Of a stretch of DNA of 64,000 bases, positions 1 to 8,152 are shown in pieces. The stretch spans positions 310,001 to 374,000 of the forward strand of contig CAVWIN010000014.1 of the NCBI GenBank assembly GCA_963755085.1. Reading direction: 5' to 3'. This DNA comes from JACVRM01 sp963755085 (GTDB lineage Bacteria > Actinomycetota > Thermoleophilia > Gaiellales > Gaiellaceae). The notes below the pieces were generated by a model, which made no database searches, was not told the DNA's origin, and saw only the letters and a list, made by a program, of their open reading frames with translations. Position 1 is the stretch's first letter. Each line of letters opens with the position of its first letter. Made by a program: the position numbers and the translations under genes.

Positions 1-1717
1 CGTTGACGTTGTTGTAGTCGTACGAGCCGAGCAGGTAGACGCGATCGGCGTTCAGCGCCCTGCCGTCCGGGCCCTTCGGCACGTAGACGTAGTTGTCGTA
101 GTTGCACTGCCCTTCGCAGTAGTCGATGTTCTCGTCGTCAGTCAAGTTCTGCCAGCCGACCTGAACCGTCGCTGCCGGCGCTGTGCGAACGTCGTCGTTG
201 CGGAAGAACTGCGCATGGGGGACGCCGCCGCCGACGCCGACATACATGCGCGTCTTGCCGTTCGGGAGCGTGGCAACGTCGAATTCCGCCCGCTCGACGT
301 CCGCGCCGGTGGCGGGGCTCGACGGGTTGCCGTTGAGCGGCTGGAAGATCTGCGTCCACGTGTTCCCGAGATCGTTCGAGCGCCAGATGCCCCTGGCGAA
401 AAACGACGCGTACACCGTGTTCGGGTCGGACGGGTCGATGATCACCCGGCGGGCGCCGCGCGGGGAGCACGGCGTCTGGCCGAGGAACACCTGCGTCGGC
501 GTGTTGCCGGTGCAGAGCGACGGGGCGCCCTGCGAGACGAGCTGCCAGGAGCGGCCGTAGTCCATCGAGCGCCAGAGGCCGAAGTGCGGCGCCCCCGGGA
601 TGTTCGCGCCACGGTCGACGCCGTCGCAGCAGACGCTCGAGATGCCGCGCGAGCCCTGGGCGCCGGTGGCGACGAAGATGACGTTCCTGTTCCCCGGCTG
701 CACGGCAATGGAGCCGATGCCGCGGGCGCCGAAGACATCCGCACCGATGGTGTCGCTCCAGTGGTTGCCGCCGTCCGTCGAGCGGTAGAGCCCGACGCCG
801 CCGAGGCAGCCGCTGCGGCAGATGTTCGGCTCGCCCGTCCCGGCGTAGATCGTGTTGTTGTTCTTGTCGTTGGGATCCAGCGCCAGCGCGGCCGTGTTGT
901 TCGAGTCGAAGCTGGAGGACAGGTACTGCCATTTCGGCTGCGGGGCCAGCGCGTCGAGCGTACGCCAGATGCCGCCGCCCGCATTCGCGATCCACAGCCG
1001 GCAGTCGCCCGCCGTCTGCCCGCAGTTCGGATCGATCAGGCTGTGCGCCGTCCGGCCCGCAGCCGCGTACTCGTTCGGGACGTACGCGAACCGGTTGCGG
1101 TACGGGTTAAACGGGTAGATCGCGTTGTCCGGGCCGAGGCTGAGCCAGCGCCCGCCGAAGGGGTTGCCGTCGAACCTGTGGCCCTTCATCTTCTTCCAGT
1201 CGTCGCGCGACCCCTTGATCGCCATGAACGGGACCTGTGCGGCGGGGTAGGCGTGCTCGGCGTAGTCCTGAGCGCCGTCGTTGACGGCCTCGCCGCCTTC
1301 ACGGATCGTGGTCGGCGAGAAGGTCGCCGACCTGGCCATCTTCCTGGCCAGGGCGGCGGGGAGCTCGGTCTCGCCGCGCGCGAGCTTCGCGGAGGCGGCG
1401 GTCGTGCTCGAGTCGCTGCGGACGACGCCCGCGACGACGGCGGTACAGACAAGCGCGAGAACGGCCAGGAGGCCGATCCCGAGCCTGAGTCGCTTCGGAG
1501 ACATTGCACTCCCCTCGGTGTGGTGGGCGTACACGGAGGCGAGCCGATCACGCAGCCGGCGCACGCGGCCGGCGTTGGATCCCTGGTCGAGGCTCTCTTC
1601 CAGCCGCTGGACGAGCTCGGAGTTGAGGCTCCGTCCTTGCTGCTGGGCGGACGCGAGGAGCTTTTGCCGGAGGTGCTCCGGCATTCGGAGGAGGAACCGA
1701 TAGGTCTTGTCGGCCAC
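1..1717 (-). CDS. Arc-type RHH domain + membrane segment + BNR propeller protein (3' end off window)
   Basis: Reading down from a GTG at 1717, residues about 5-50 match the Arc/Mnt ribbon-helix-helix pattern (RFLLRMPEHLRQKL, then GRSLNSELVQRLEES). Without any stop the frame enters a basic-hydrophobic stretch (about residues 72-99, starting MSPKRLRLGIG) that can be a signal anchor. After it comes a long extracytoplasmic part with Asp-box (BNR) motifs such as STDGGNHW, SMDYGRSW and SNDLGNTW, as in sialidase/sortilin-like propellers. The GTG is preceded by AAGGGG. An internal ATG at 1504, just before the hydrophobic stretch, has its own GAGGGGAG site, so a shorter exported form could also be made. 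At least 573 codons lie in the window. The ligand is unknown. The fusion is seen directly; membrane-tethered DNA binding is inference. Confidence 0.7.
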   Translation of the reverse strand, partial: MADKTYRFLLRMPEHLRQKLLASAQQQGRSLNSELVQRLEESLDQGSNAGRVRRLRDRLASVYAHHTEGSAMSPKRLRLGIGLLAVLALVCTAVVAGVVRSDSSTTAASAKLARGETELPAALARKMARSATFSPTTIREGGEAVNDGAQDYAEHAYPAAQVPFMAIKGSRDDWKKMKGHRFDGNPFGGRWLSLGPDNAIYPFNPYRNRFAYVPNEYAAAGRTAHSLIDPNCGQTAGDCRLWIANAGGGIWRTLDALAPQPKWQYLSSSFDSNNTAALALDPNDKNNNTIYAGTGEPNICRSGCLGGVGLYRSTDGGNHWSDTIGADVFGARGIGSIAVQPGNRNVIFVATGAQGSRGISSVCCDGVDRGANIPGAPHFGLWRSMDYGRSWQLVSQGAPSLCTGNTPTQVFLGQTPCSPRGARRVIIDPSDPNTVYASFFARGIWRSNDLGNTWTQIFQPLNGNPSSPATGADVERAEFDVATLPNGKTRMYVGVGGGVPHAQFFRNDDVRTAPAATVQVGWQNLTDDENIDYCEGQCNYDNYVYVPKGPDGRALNADRVYLLGSYDYNNVN

Positions 1718-2099
1718 AGTCCCCTTTCTTCCGCTGATATCGACGGCGTTCCGGCCGCCGCTCCCCGCAGGGGCGCAATGCTAGCGGGGAGATCGCACCG
1801 TGAAAACCCCGCACGACGGGCGGTTCGAGCGGGTGAGAACGAGGGCCGCCCGTGGGCGGCCCTCTCGCCCTTCAGTGGTGCGGCGCCGCTACGGCGTCGC
1901 GGTCAGCATCTGGACGACCTGGGTCACCCTGCGGTGACGTTCGAGGTCATCGCCGCGACCGACCGGTACGTGCCCGGGCTTGGTGAAGTTCGTGATCGCA
2001 GACGCGCTGGACCAAAACAGAGGGGGCGGACACGCAGAAATCCGGCGCGTCAAGAAGGGCGGTGCGCGAGCCGCCTAGAGGTTCGCCCACGAGGGGTGA
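1718..2099. other. intergenic region upstream of the RHH-propeller gene and downstream of fumC
   Basis: About 380 bases lie between fumC and the RHH-propeller gene, both on the minus strand. They hold a strong hairpin (1841-1864). On the minus strand a short open frame ends at a TAG (1889-1891) 25 nt before that hairpin. It could be read from a TTG at 2053 as 54 residues ending QMLTATP, but it has no Shine-Dalgarno site and no family match I recognise. It may be the tail of a decayed gene or chance. No tRNA or IS end is visible. Confidence 0.4.
1841..1864 (-). terminator. GC-rich intrinsic-type hairpin
   Basis: Perfect 11-bp inverted repeat: GAGGGCCGCCC at 1841-1851 and GGGCGGCCCTC at 1854-1864 with a 2-nt loop. 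There is no clear U tract, which is common in high-GC actinomycetes. It lies downstream of fumC and upstream of the RHH-propeller gene, so it would separate their transcripts. Confidence 0.55.
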
Positions 2100-3425
2100 T
2101 CAGCCGTGCGGCTTGGCCATCGCGCGGTAGTCCAGGGCGGTGTCGAGGACATCCTCCTCGACACCCGCCTCGCGGGCGGCCTCGCGCAGCGAGCGGCCCG
2201 ACTGGGACGCCTGCTTGACGATCTCCGCGGCCTTGTCGTACCCGATGTACGGGTTCAGGGCGGTGGCCGCCGAGAGCGTGAGCTCGGCGTAGCGCTCGCA
2301 CTGCTCGCGGTTTGCCTCGATCCCGCCAACGCACTTCTCGGCGAGCAGCCGGGCCGCGCTCGCCAGCAGGTGGATCGATGAGAGCAGGTTGCGGGCCATC
2401 ATCGGCACGAAGACGTTGAGCTCGAAGTGGCCCTGCAGGCCGCCGACGGTGATCGCCGCGTCGTTGCCGATCACCTGGGCGGCGACCTGGGTGACGACCT
2501 CCGGGATGACCGGGTTGACCTTGCCAGGCATGATCGAGCTGCCCTTCTGAAGCTCGGGCAGGAAGATCTCCGCGAGCCCCGCGCGAGGGCCCGAGCCCAT
2601 CAGGCGCAGGTCGTTCGCGATCTTCGTGAGCGACACGGCCACCGTCTTCAGTGCGCCCGACGCCTCGACCAGCGCGTCGCGGGCGGCCTGGGACTCGAAC
2701 GGGTCGGCCGGCGCCGAGATCGTCAGCCCGGTCTCGTCGCTCAGCAGCCGCCGGACGCGTGCGGCGAACTCGGGGTGGGTGTTGAGCCCGGTGCCGGTCG
2801 CGGTGCCTCCGAGCGGGATCTGGCCGACGCGGCCCAGCGTGGAGCGCACGCGCTCGGCGCCCTGGCGTACCTGCGCGGCGTAGCCGGCGAATTCCTGGCC
2901 GAGCGTGACCGGGACGGCGTCCATCAGGTGGGTGCGGCCCGACTTGACGACGTCGTCGAACTCGCGCGCCTTCGCCTCGAGCGCGGCCGCGAGCCGGTCG
3001 AGCGCCGGCAGCAAGTCCTCGCTCAGCTGGCCGAGGGCGGCCAGATGCACCGCAGACGGGAAGACGTCGTTGGACGACTGGCCCATGTTGACGTCATCGT
3101 TCGCGTGCACGTCGTCGCCCGCCAGCGAGGCGATGACCTCGTTGGCGTTCATGTTCGAGCTCGTCCCGGAGCCGGTCTGGAAGACGTCGATCGGGAACTG
3201 GTCGTCGAGCTCGCCGGCGGCGATGCGGTCGCCGGCCGCGGCGATGCGGTCGGCCTTGTCGCGGTCGAGCAGTCCGAGTTCTGCGTTCACGCGGGCGGCG
3301 GCGGCCTTGATGCGGCCCAGCCAGCGGGCGACGTGCACCGGGATCGGCTCGCCCGAGACCGGGAAGTTGTCGACCGCCTTGCGGGTCTCGCCGCCCCAGA
3401 GCTCCTGCCGCGTCTCGGTCGCCAC
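2100..3425 (-). CDS. fumC: class II fumarate hydratase
   Basis: Interconverts fumarate and malate in the TCA cycle; cytosolic and Fe-S independent. The 441-residue length is slightly under the family's usual 460. Visible motifs are TGSGTSSNMNANEV (about 85-98), SGRTHLMDA (about 162-170) and the aspartase/fumarase signature GSSIMPGKVNP (about 295-305). The GTG at 3425 is chosen because it sits exactly 6 nt after a TACACT box and begins the conserved TRQELWGGETRKAVDNF region; longer starts only add low-complexity sequence. It follows the 384-aa secreted protein gene by 13 nt but appears to have its own promoter. Confidence 0.95.
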   Translation of the reverse strand: MATETRQELWGGETRKAVDNFPVSGEPIPVHVARWLGRIKAAAARVNAELGLLDRDKADRIAAAGDRIAAGELDDQFPIDVFQTGSGTSSNMNANEVIASLAGDDVHANDDVNMGQSSNDVFPSAVHLAALGQLSEDLLPALDRLAAALEAKAREFDDVVKSGRTHLMDAVPVTLGQEFAGYAAQVRQGAERVRSTLGRVGQIPLGGTATGTGLNTHPEFAARVRRLLSDETGLTISAPADPFESQAARDALVEASGALKTVAVSLTKIANDLRLMGSGPRAGLAEIFLPELQKGSSIMPGKVNPVIPEVVTQVAAQVIGNDAAITVGGLQGHFELNVFVPMMARNLLSSIHLLASAARLLAEKCVGGIEANREQCERYAELTLSAATALNPYIGYDKAAEIVKQASQSGRSLREAAREAGVEEDVLDTALDYRAMAKPHG

Positions 3426-3431
3426 GCTCCG

Positions 3432-3437
3432 AGTGTA
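3432..3437 (-). promoter_or_regulatory. TANNNT -10 box of fumC, leaderless type
   Basis: Minus-strand TACACT, then 6 nt (CGGAGC), then the GTG start of fumC. This spacing puts +1 at or next to the start codon, as in actinobacterial leaderless transcripts. No -35 match is visible. The box directly follows the stop codon of the upstream gene. Confidence 0.55.
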
Positions 3438-3438
3438 G

Positions 3439-4593
3439 TCAGAGGTATGCCCAGATGACGGCCGCCGCTGCCAGGGCGAGCAGGGCCGCACCGAGGGTCA
3501 GCGCACCCGGGAGGCCACCGCCGCCCGAAGGCTTTGGCAGCGACGCCGCGACCGGCACCCTGGCGGTGGCGTAGACGTACGTGGCGTTCGCCTGCTCGGG
3601 CGCGCCCGGCGTCGCGAGGAAGGTCTCGTACTGGTTGGCCCGGGCGAGGCCGAGCATCGCGCCGACCGACGCGGTGAGCAGGTCGCGCCCGTCGGCCCGG
3701 CCGCGGGTGACCGCGTCCCGCCACGAGCCGCCGCCCGCAGGAGCCGGGACGCCCCGCACGGGCGCGGCCGTAACGCGTACCCGGGGCGCAGGGTCGCCCG
3801 TGCCGGTGACGACGACGAGCTGCCGTGACGACGCGACGCCGCCGACCGTCCCCGTGAAGATGACACGGCGGCCCTCGAGCCGGCCGCCGACGACGTGCAC
3901 GGCGTGCGCGGACGGCGCGAGCATGAGCCGGCCGCGGAACGCGAGCGGCGTCTCGACGGGGATCGTCGCCGGGCGAACGTCGGCGGTGATGAGCGGCGGC
4001 GTGACCGCCTGGCCGCGCGCGAGCGTCCGGCGAATGCCGTCGAGCACGGCCGCCAGCCCGGCGGCGTCGCCGCGCCCGGTGAACGACGGCACCCGCGTCT
4101 CGGTGCGGTTGCGGAGCTGGAGCACGACCCTGAACCCATCCCCGCTCGTTCGGGTCTCGACGCTGAGCGCGAGCGGCAACACGGCCGCGGCGCGGGGATC
4201 GAGCGTCGCGACGGCGACCAGATCGCGGCGGCCGGGCGAGAATCCCTGCCAGACGATCGCGCGGTCGAGCAGGCCCGGCTGCGCGCGGGCGCCGGCCGGC
4301 GCGTAGACGTCGCGAACGGGCGCCGGCACCGTGAACTCGTAGTCGCCGACGCCGCGGAGCTCGATGCGCTGCACGACCGCCACGCGGACGGGGCGCCCCG
4401 CCGAGTCGACGCCGACGCGGATCACCTCCCGCGTCCGGCCGGGCTGCGGCACGCGCGCCTGCCCGGTCGAGCCTGTGAGCGGCGGCTCGGGCGACAGCGG
4501 GATGTGAGGATCCGGGAGCGCGACCTGACGGTCGGCGGCGGCGGCGAGCGCCGGCCAGGCGAGAGCGCAGGCGACGGCGGCAGCGACCCTCAC
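3439..4593 (-). CDS. secreted, C-terminally anchored protein of unknown function
   Basis: 384 residues. An N-terminal signal peptide (VAAAVACALAWPALAAA) is followed by an extracytoplasmic Thr/Val/Pro/Arg-rich region of probable beta-sandwich composition, and a C-terminal hydrophobic segment (LTLGAALLALAAAAVIW) ending in a two-residue tail after a Gly-rich linker. I do not recognise a family. The GTG start overlaps the TGA of the substrate-binding lipoprotein gene (GTGA), so translation is probably coupled and the product may act with that transporter at the cell surface. The role beyond surface location is unknown. Confidence 0.7.
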   Translation of the reverse strand: MRVAAAVACALAWPALAAAADRQVALPDPHIPLSPEPPLTGSTGQARVPQPGRTREVIRVGVDSAGRPVRVAVVQRIELRGVGDYEFTVPAPVRDVYAPAGARAQPGLLDRAIVWQGFSPGRRDLVAVATLDPRAAAVLPLALSVETRTSGDGFRVVLQLRNRTETRVPSFTGRGDAAGLAAVLDGIRRTLARGQAVTPPLITADVRPATIPVETPLAFRGRLMLAPSAHAVHVVGGRLEGRRVIFTGTVGGVASSRQLVVVTGTGDPAPRVRVTAAPVRGVPAPAGGGSWRDAVTRGRADGRDLLTASVGAMLGLARANQYETFLATPGAPEQANATYVYATARVPVAASLPKPSGGGGLPGALTLGAALLALAAAAVIWAYL

Positions 4594-5858
4594 TGCGTCT
4601 GGATGATCGTCGGCAGCGAGGCCGACAGCGGGTCGTCCTTGACCGGCGCGAACGTCATGTCGTGGAACCGCGCAAAGGCGACGTCGTCGTCGATGACGCC
4701 CTCGTGGTTCCGGCGGTTGAACGAGCGGTGGTCGCCGTTCGCGCCCTCGACCGTCGTCGTCCCGAGCACGCGGACATACCTCGCGCGGTCGTCGGCGCCG
4801 CCGGCCGTCTGGAGCGCGGCGAGGATCGCCTGCGTCATGTCGTACGCGTACATGGCGAACTCGGGCGGCTGCGTGACGGCGGCACCGTCGTTCGTCTTGA
4901 CCCCGACCAGGTTGGCGCCGAAGGCGCTCTCGTAGGACTGCTGGAACTGCTCGAACGGCGCCGGCCCGGCTTCCGCGGTCATGCGGCCGGACGCGAAGGT
5001 CAGGCCGTCGACCCACTGCGGGTGGTCGGCGAGCTGCTGGCGGACGATCGGGTCGGCGCCGGCCGGCGTCGTGTAGACGGGCACGTTCCAGCCGCGCGAC
5101 CGGGCCGCCGACACGACGGAGGCGATCGCCGGGCCGCGCGCCCAGACGATCACCGCGTTCGCCCCGGCGCGCTGGGCCCGGAGCACCTGCGGCGAGAGGT
5201 CGGTCTGGCCGGACGGCAGGACGATCTGCGCGACGACCTGCTTCGGGTCGAACGCCCACGCCTTGCCGAGCGCCTCCCGGCCCTGGCTCCCGTAGGCCGT
5301 GTCGTCGACGAGGAACGCGACCTTGTGGTGCTTCGGCGCGACGTACTCGCCGAGGCGGAAAGCCAGCCCGCGGTCGGTCGGCGCGATCCGGAACACGTTC
5401 GGGCGCTTGACCGGGTCGACCAGCTCCTGGCCCCCCTGGTAGACGATCCCGATCGGCACGTGCGCGGCGTTGGCCGCCGACCAGGAGGCGTCGACGCCCG
5501 TTCCTTCGTCGACGACCGCGAGCGCGTGGTCGTCGATCGCCGTGCGGACGTTGCGTAGCGCCTGGAGCGGCGACAGCTGGTCGTCCAGCTTCGAGATGCG
5601 GATGCGGTACCGGCGGTCCCCGGCGGTGAGGACACCACCCTGCGTGCGCTGCTGCACGGCCAGGTCGACGCCGTTGGCGATCGCCTCCGCGACCTCTGGC
5701 GCGCCGGTGAACGGCGCGTTCACGACGATCGTCAGCGGCGTAGCGGACTCGGTGCTCGAGCCCCCTGCGCCGCCGCCGCACGCGGCGGCGCAGAGGGCGA
5801 GCGCGAGCGCTAGGCCGAGCGGCTGGTGATGCGGACGGAGATGCGGCCGTTGTCGCAT
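4590..5858 (-). CDS. LIV-type ABC transporter substrate-binding lipoprotein
   Basis: 422 residues, periplasmic-binding-protein type I fold of the branched-chain amino acid/amide family (PF13458-like): lipoprotein signal with CAAAC (Cys27), mature domain from TPLTIVVNAPFTG, and PNVFRIAPTDRG and HHKVAFLVDDTAYG as family landmarks. It binds a solute outside the membrane for an importer; the LivH and LivM-LivG genes lie just upstream on the same strand. The ATG start gives a proper n-region and overlaps the preceding small lipoprotein gene by 49 nt. Substrate cannot be told from sequence. Confidence 0.88.
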   Translation of the reverse strand: MRQRPHLRPHHQPLGLALALALCAAACGGGAGGSSTESATPLTIVVNAPFTGAPEVAEAIANGVDLAVQQRTQGGVLTAGDRRYRIRISKLDDQLSPLQALRNVRTAIDDHALAVVDEGTGVDASWSAANAAHVPIGIVYQGGQELVDPVKRPNVFRIAPTDRGLAFRLGEYVAPKHHKVAFLVDDTAYGSQGREALGKAWAFDPKQVVAQIVLPSGQTDLSPQVLRAQRAGANAVIVWARGPAIASVVSAARSRGWNVPVYTTPAGADPIVRQQLADHPQWVDGLTFASGRMTAEAGPAPFEQFQQSYESAFGANLVGVKTNDGAAVTQPPEFAMYAYDMTQAILAALQTAGGADDRARYVRVLGTTTVEGANGDHRSFNRRNHEGVIDDDVAFARFHDMTFAPVKDDPLSASLPTIIQTQ

Positions 5859-6259
5859 TCGGCCTTGAGTGCTACCAGCCCCGTGGTCCCGCCGGACTTC
5901 TCGTAGGAGACCTCGGCGTCCTTGTCCTCCTTCTCGTGGAAGGGGACGTCGTAGCCCGCGGGCGGAAAGGCGCCCTTGTACGCGGTGTAGGCGCCGTCGA
6001 GGTCACCCTGGTAGTAGGCATTGACGACGGTGGTCGGGCCGTCCTGCCGTGTCTTCACGTACGTGACGCCGTTCGGCTTCGGGAATCCTGCGGCGAGACC
6101 GCTGTCCCCGGAGAGCGCCGAGCCCTCGCACGTGATCTCGTTGGCGCCCGCGTTCTTCGCCGCCTCCGCCGCCTTCTCGCTGGCGCTCTTCTCGCCGCCG
6201 CACCCGGCGACGCCGAGCGCGATCGCGAGCAGGAGCAGAGCCACAATCGATCGCTTCAA
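5810..6259 (-). CDS. small lipoprotein of unknown function
   Basis: 149 residues with a signal sequence and lipobox GVAGC (Cys20), then an Ala/Lys-rich linker and a compact domain rich in Tyr and Gly (GVTYVKTRQDG, NAYYQGDLDGAY). Two Cys remain in the mature part (ITCEGS and KAECDN) and could form a disulphide. Start is TTG with AGGAAG four bases upstream. First gene of an apparent four-gene run leading to the substrate-binding protein. No family recognised; a surface accessory protein for the transporter is a guess from context. Confidence 0.75.
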   Translation of the reverse strand: MKRSIVALLLLAIALGVAGCGGEKSASEKAAEAAKNAGANEITCEGSALSGDSGLAAGFPKPNGVTYVKTRQDGPTTVVNAYYQGDLDGAYTAYKGAFPPAGYDVPFHEKEDKDAEVSYEKSGGTTGLVALKAECDNGRISVRITSRSA

Positions 6260-6285
6260 GGCACTTCCTTTCGTCGGGAGAGCGG

Positions 6286-6314
6286 CTTGTAGCGCATCCA
6301 GCGAGCCGGGTCAA
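6286..6314 (-). promoter_or_regulatory. sigma70-like promoter of the lipoprotein/SBP operon
   Basis: On the minus strand TTGACC (6314-6309), a 17-bp spacer, then TACAAG (6291-6286), about 27 nt before the TTG start of the small lipoprotein. Spacing is ideal and both hexamers are close to consensus. Confidence 0.6.
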
Positions 6315-6317
6315 GCT

Positions 6318-6358
6318 GATATCACCCTGCAAATCGCCCATTTCTCGCGATATCACCC
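6318..6358. repeat. two direct GATATCACCC repeats next to the -35 box
   Basis: GATATCACCC occurs at 6318-6327 and 6349-6358 (minus-strand GGGTGATATC), 31 bp apart, about three helical turns. The nearer copy is 3 bp upstream of the -35 hexamer; the farther one overlaps the stop codon of the LivM-LivG gene. Position and phasing suggest a site for a dimeric or tandem-bound regulator. The regulator is unknown. Confidence 0.5.
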
Positions 6359-8152
6359 AGCTGGGCGCCGGCCGAGATAGACGGCCCGCACGGCCGGGTC
6401 GTCACCGATCTCGGATGGCGAGCCCGCGGCGATCGTCCGCCCCGCGTCCAGCACGACGACCTGCCCGGCGATGCGGCCGACGAGCCCGAGGTTGTGCTCG
6501 ACCACGAGCACAGCGATGCCGCGGTCGCGGATCCGCGCCAGCACGTCCGCGATGCGCTCGACGTCCTCGGGGGCCGCGCCGGCCGACGGCTCGTCGACGA
6601 GCAGAACGCGTGGCGACGCGGCGAGCCCGGCGGCGAGCATGAGCAGGCGCTGGTCCGTGGCCGTCAGGTGACCGGCGACCCGCTCCGCGTCGCCGTCGAG
6701 GCCGACCTCCCGCAGCGCGGCGAGGGCCGTCCCGCGGGCGACGCCTGATCCGGCACGCGCGCGCGGCGTGGCGACGAGCGATCTCGCGAGCCCCGTCGCC
6801 GGGACGTGGAGCCCGGCCCCGACCCGCGCGTTCTCGAGCACGGTCAGCCGGGCGAAGACCTGCGTCGCCTGCAGCGTGCGCACGACGCCCGCGAGCGCGC
6901 GCGAGCGCTGACTGCCGCGCGGCAGCGGCGACCCGTCGAGGAACACCGACCCCGCGTCAGGCGCGAGCGTGCCGGCGAGCAGCCTGAGCGCGGTCGTCTT
7001 ACCGGACCCGTTCGGGCCGACGAGCGCGGTGATCGCGCCCGGCTCGACGGCGAGGTCGAACTCCGTCAGCGCCGGCTCGTCGCCGAACCGCTTCTCGAGC
7101 CCGCGCGCCTCCAGGCGCGCCGGGCGCGCAGCCGGAAGCGGCATGGGGCCCGGCACCTGCTCCCGGCGCCGGAACAGGGGCGGAAGCACGGTCTCGCTGC
7201 GGATCGCAAGCGCGCCGAGCAGGAGCGCGGCCGCAAACAGCGTCCCCAGCCGGCCCGTGGCGACCCCGGCCGAGGAAGCCAGCCGATCGGCGACCCAGAA
7301 GAGGACGCCGACGAGCGCCGTGCCCGCGACGGCGCCGCTCGCCGAGCGCGCGCCGCCGAGCAGCACGGCGGCGAAGATGGTGAACGAAAGAACGGGCGAG
7401 TAGGCGGCCGGGTCGGCGATCCCGTCGAGCTGCACAGCGAGCGCGCCGGCGAGCCCGGCGTAGAGCCCCGCCGCTGCGAACGCCGCGGTACGCAGGCGCA
7501 GCGCCGGCACGCCGAGGGCCAGCGCCGCCGCCGGCCGTTCCCGGAGCCCGGCGAGCCCGAGGCCGGGCTGACCGCGCGCGACGCCGGCAAGCCCGAGCGC
7601 GCCGAGGACGACCAGCACCACGGCGAGCTCCCAGTGCAGCGTCGCGCCGAGGTCGAGGCCCGCGACGCTCCCCTGCGGCACGATGCGGCCCTCCGCCCCG
7701 CCGGCGAACGCCGGGAACTCGGCAAGAGTGCCGGCGACGAGCCACGCGACCAGCCAGGTGGCCACCGCGACGAACGCGGGCCGGACACGCCCGACGGCGG
7801 CGCCGACCACACCGCCCGCGACCGCCGCGGCGAGGGCGCCGGCTGCCGCGGCCGCGAGCGGTGGCCAGCTCCCGTCCGCGCGCAGGACGGAGGCGACCAC
7901 TGCGCCGACGGCGAGCAGCGCCCCCTGCGCGAGCGAGGGCATGCCGGCAAGACCCACCGCGAACGTGAGCCCGACCGCCGCGAGCGCGAGGTAGGCCCAC
8001 GACGCGAGGCTCGTCATCGTCAGCTGGTCGCGTATGACGAGCGGCAGCAGGAGAGCCGCCGCCGTGACTCCGGCGAGGACGGTCTGGGACGGGCCCCAGG
8101 CCGCACGCACGTCCCGCACGGCGCCGCGGGCGGCCTGGACGATGCGCGTCAC
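6353..8152 (-). CDS. LivM permease fused to LivG-like ATPase
   Basis: 599 residues. Residues about 1-320 are a multi-spanning LIV-family inner-membrane permease (BPD_transp_2 type); 345-599 are an ABC ATPase with Walker A GPNGSGKT (379-386), Walker B VLLVDEP (516-522) and H-loop His553. The position of the LSGGQ signature reads LTATD (496-500), far from the family's usual form. The GTG start overlaps the TGA of livH (GTGA). No second ATPase (LivF) is present nearby. It would form an importer with LivH and the substrate-binding lipoprotein; substrate unknown. Confidence 0.88.
   Translation of the reverse strand: MTRIVQAARGAVRDVRAAWGPSQTVLAGVTAAALLLPLVIRDQLTMTSLASWAYLALAAVGLTFAVGLAGMPSLAQGALLAVGAVVASVLRADGSWPPLAAAAAGALAAAVAGGVVGAAVGRVRPAFVAVATWLVAWLVAGTLAEFPAFAGGAEGRIVPQGSVAGLDLGATLHWELAVVLVVLGALGLAGVARGQPGLGLAGLRERPAAALALGVPALRLRTAAFAAAGLYAGLAGALAVQLDGIADPAAYSPVLSFTIFAAVLLGGARSASGAVAGTALVGVLFWVADRLASSAGVATGRLGTLFAAALLLGALAIRSETVLPPLFRRREQVPGPMPLPAARPARLEARGLEKRFGDEPALTEFDLAVEPGAITALVGPNGSGKTTALRLLAGTLAPDAGSVFLDGSPLPRGSQRSRALAGVVRTLQATQVFARLTVLENARVGAGLHVPATGLARSLVATPRARAGSGVARGTALAALREVGLDGDAERVAGHLTATDQRLLMLAAGLAASPRVLLVDEPSAGAAPEDVERIADVLARIRDRGIAVLVVEHNLGLVGRIAGQVVVLDAGRTIAAGSPSEIGDDPAVRAVYLGRRPAG

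Noticed and set aside
215..2218. 667-codon plus-strand frame at the window start
   Set aside because: Antisense of the propeller gene and fumC with shadow-like composition; Asp-box motifs are on the minus strand.
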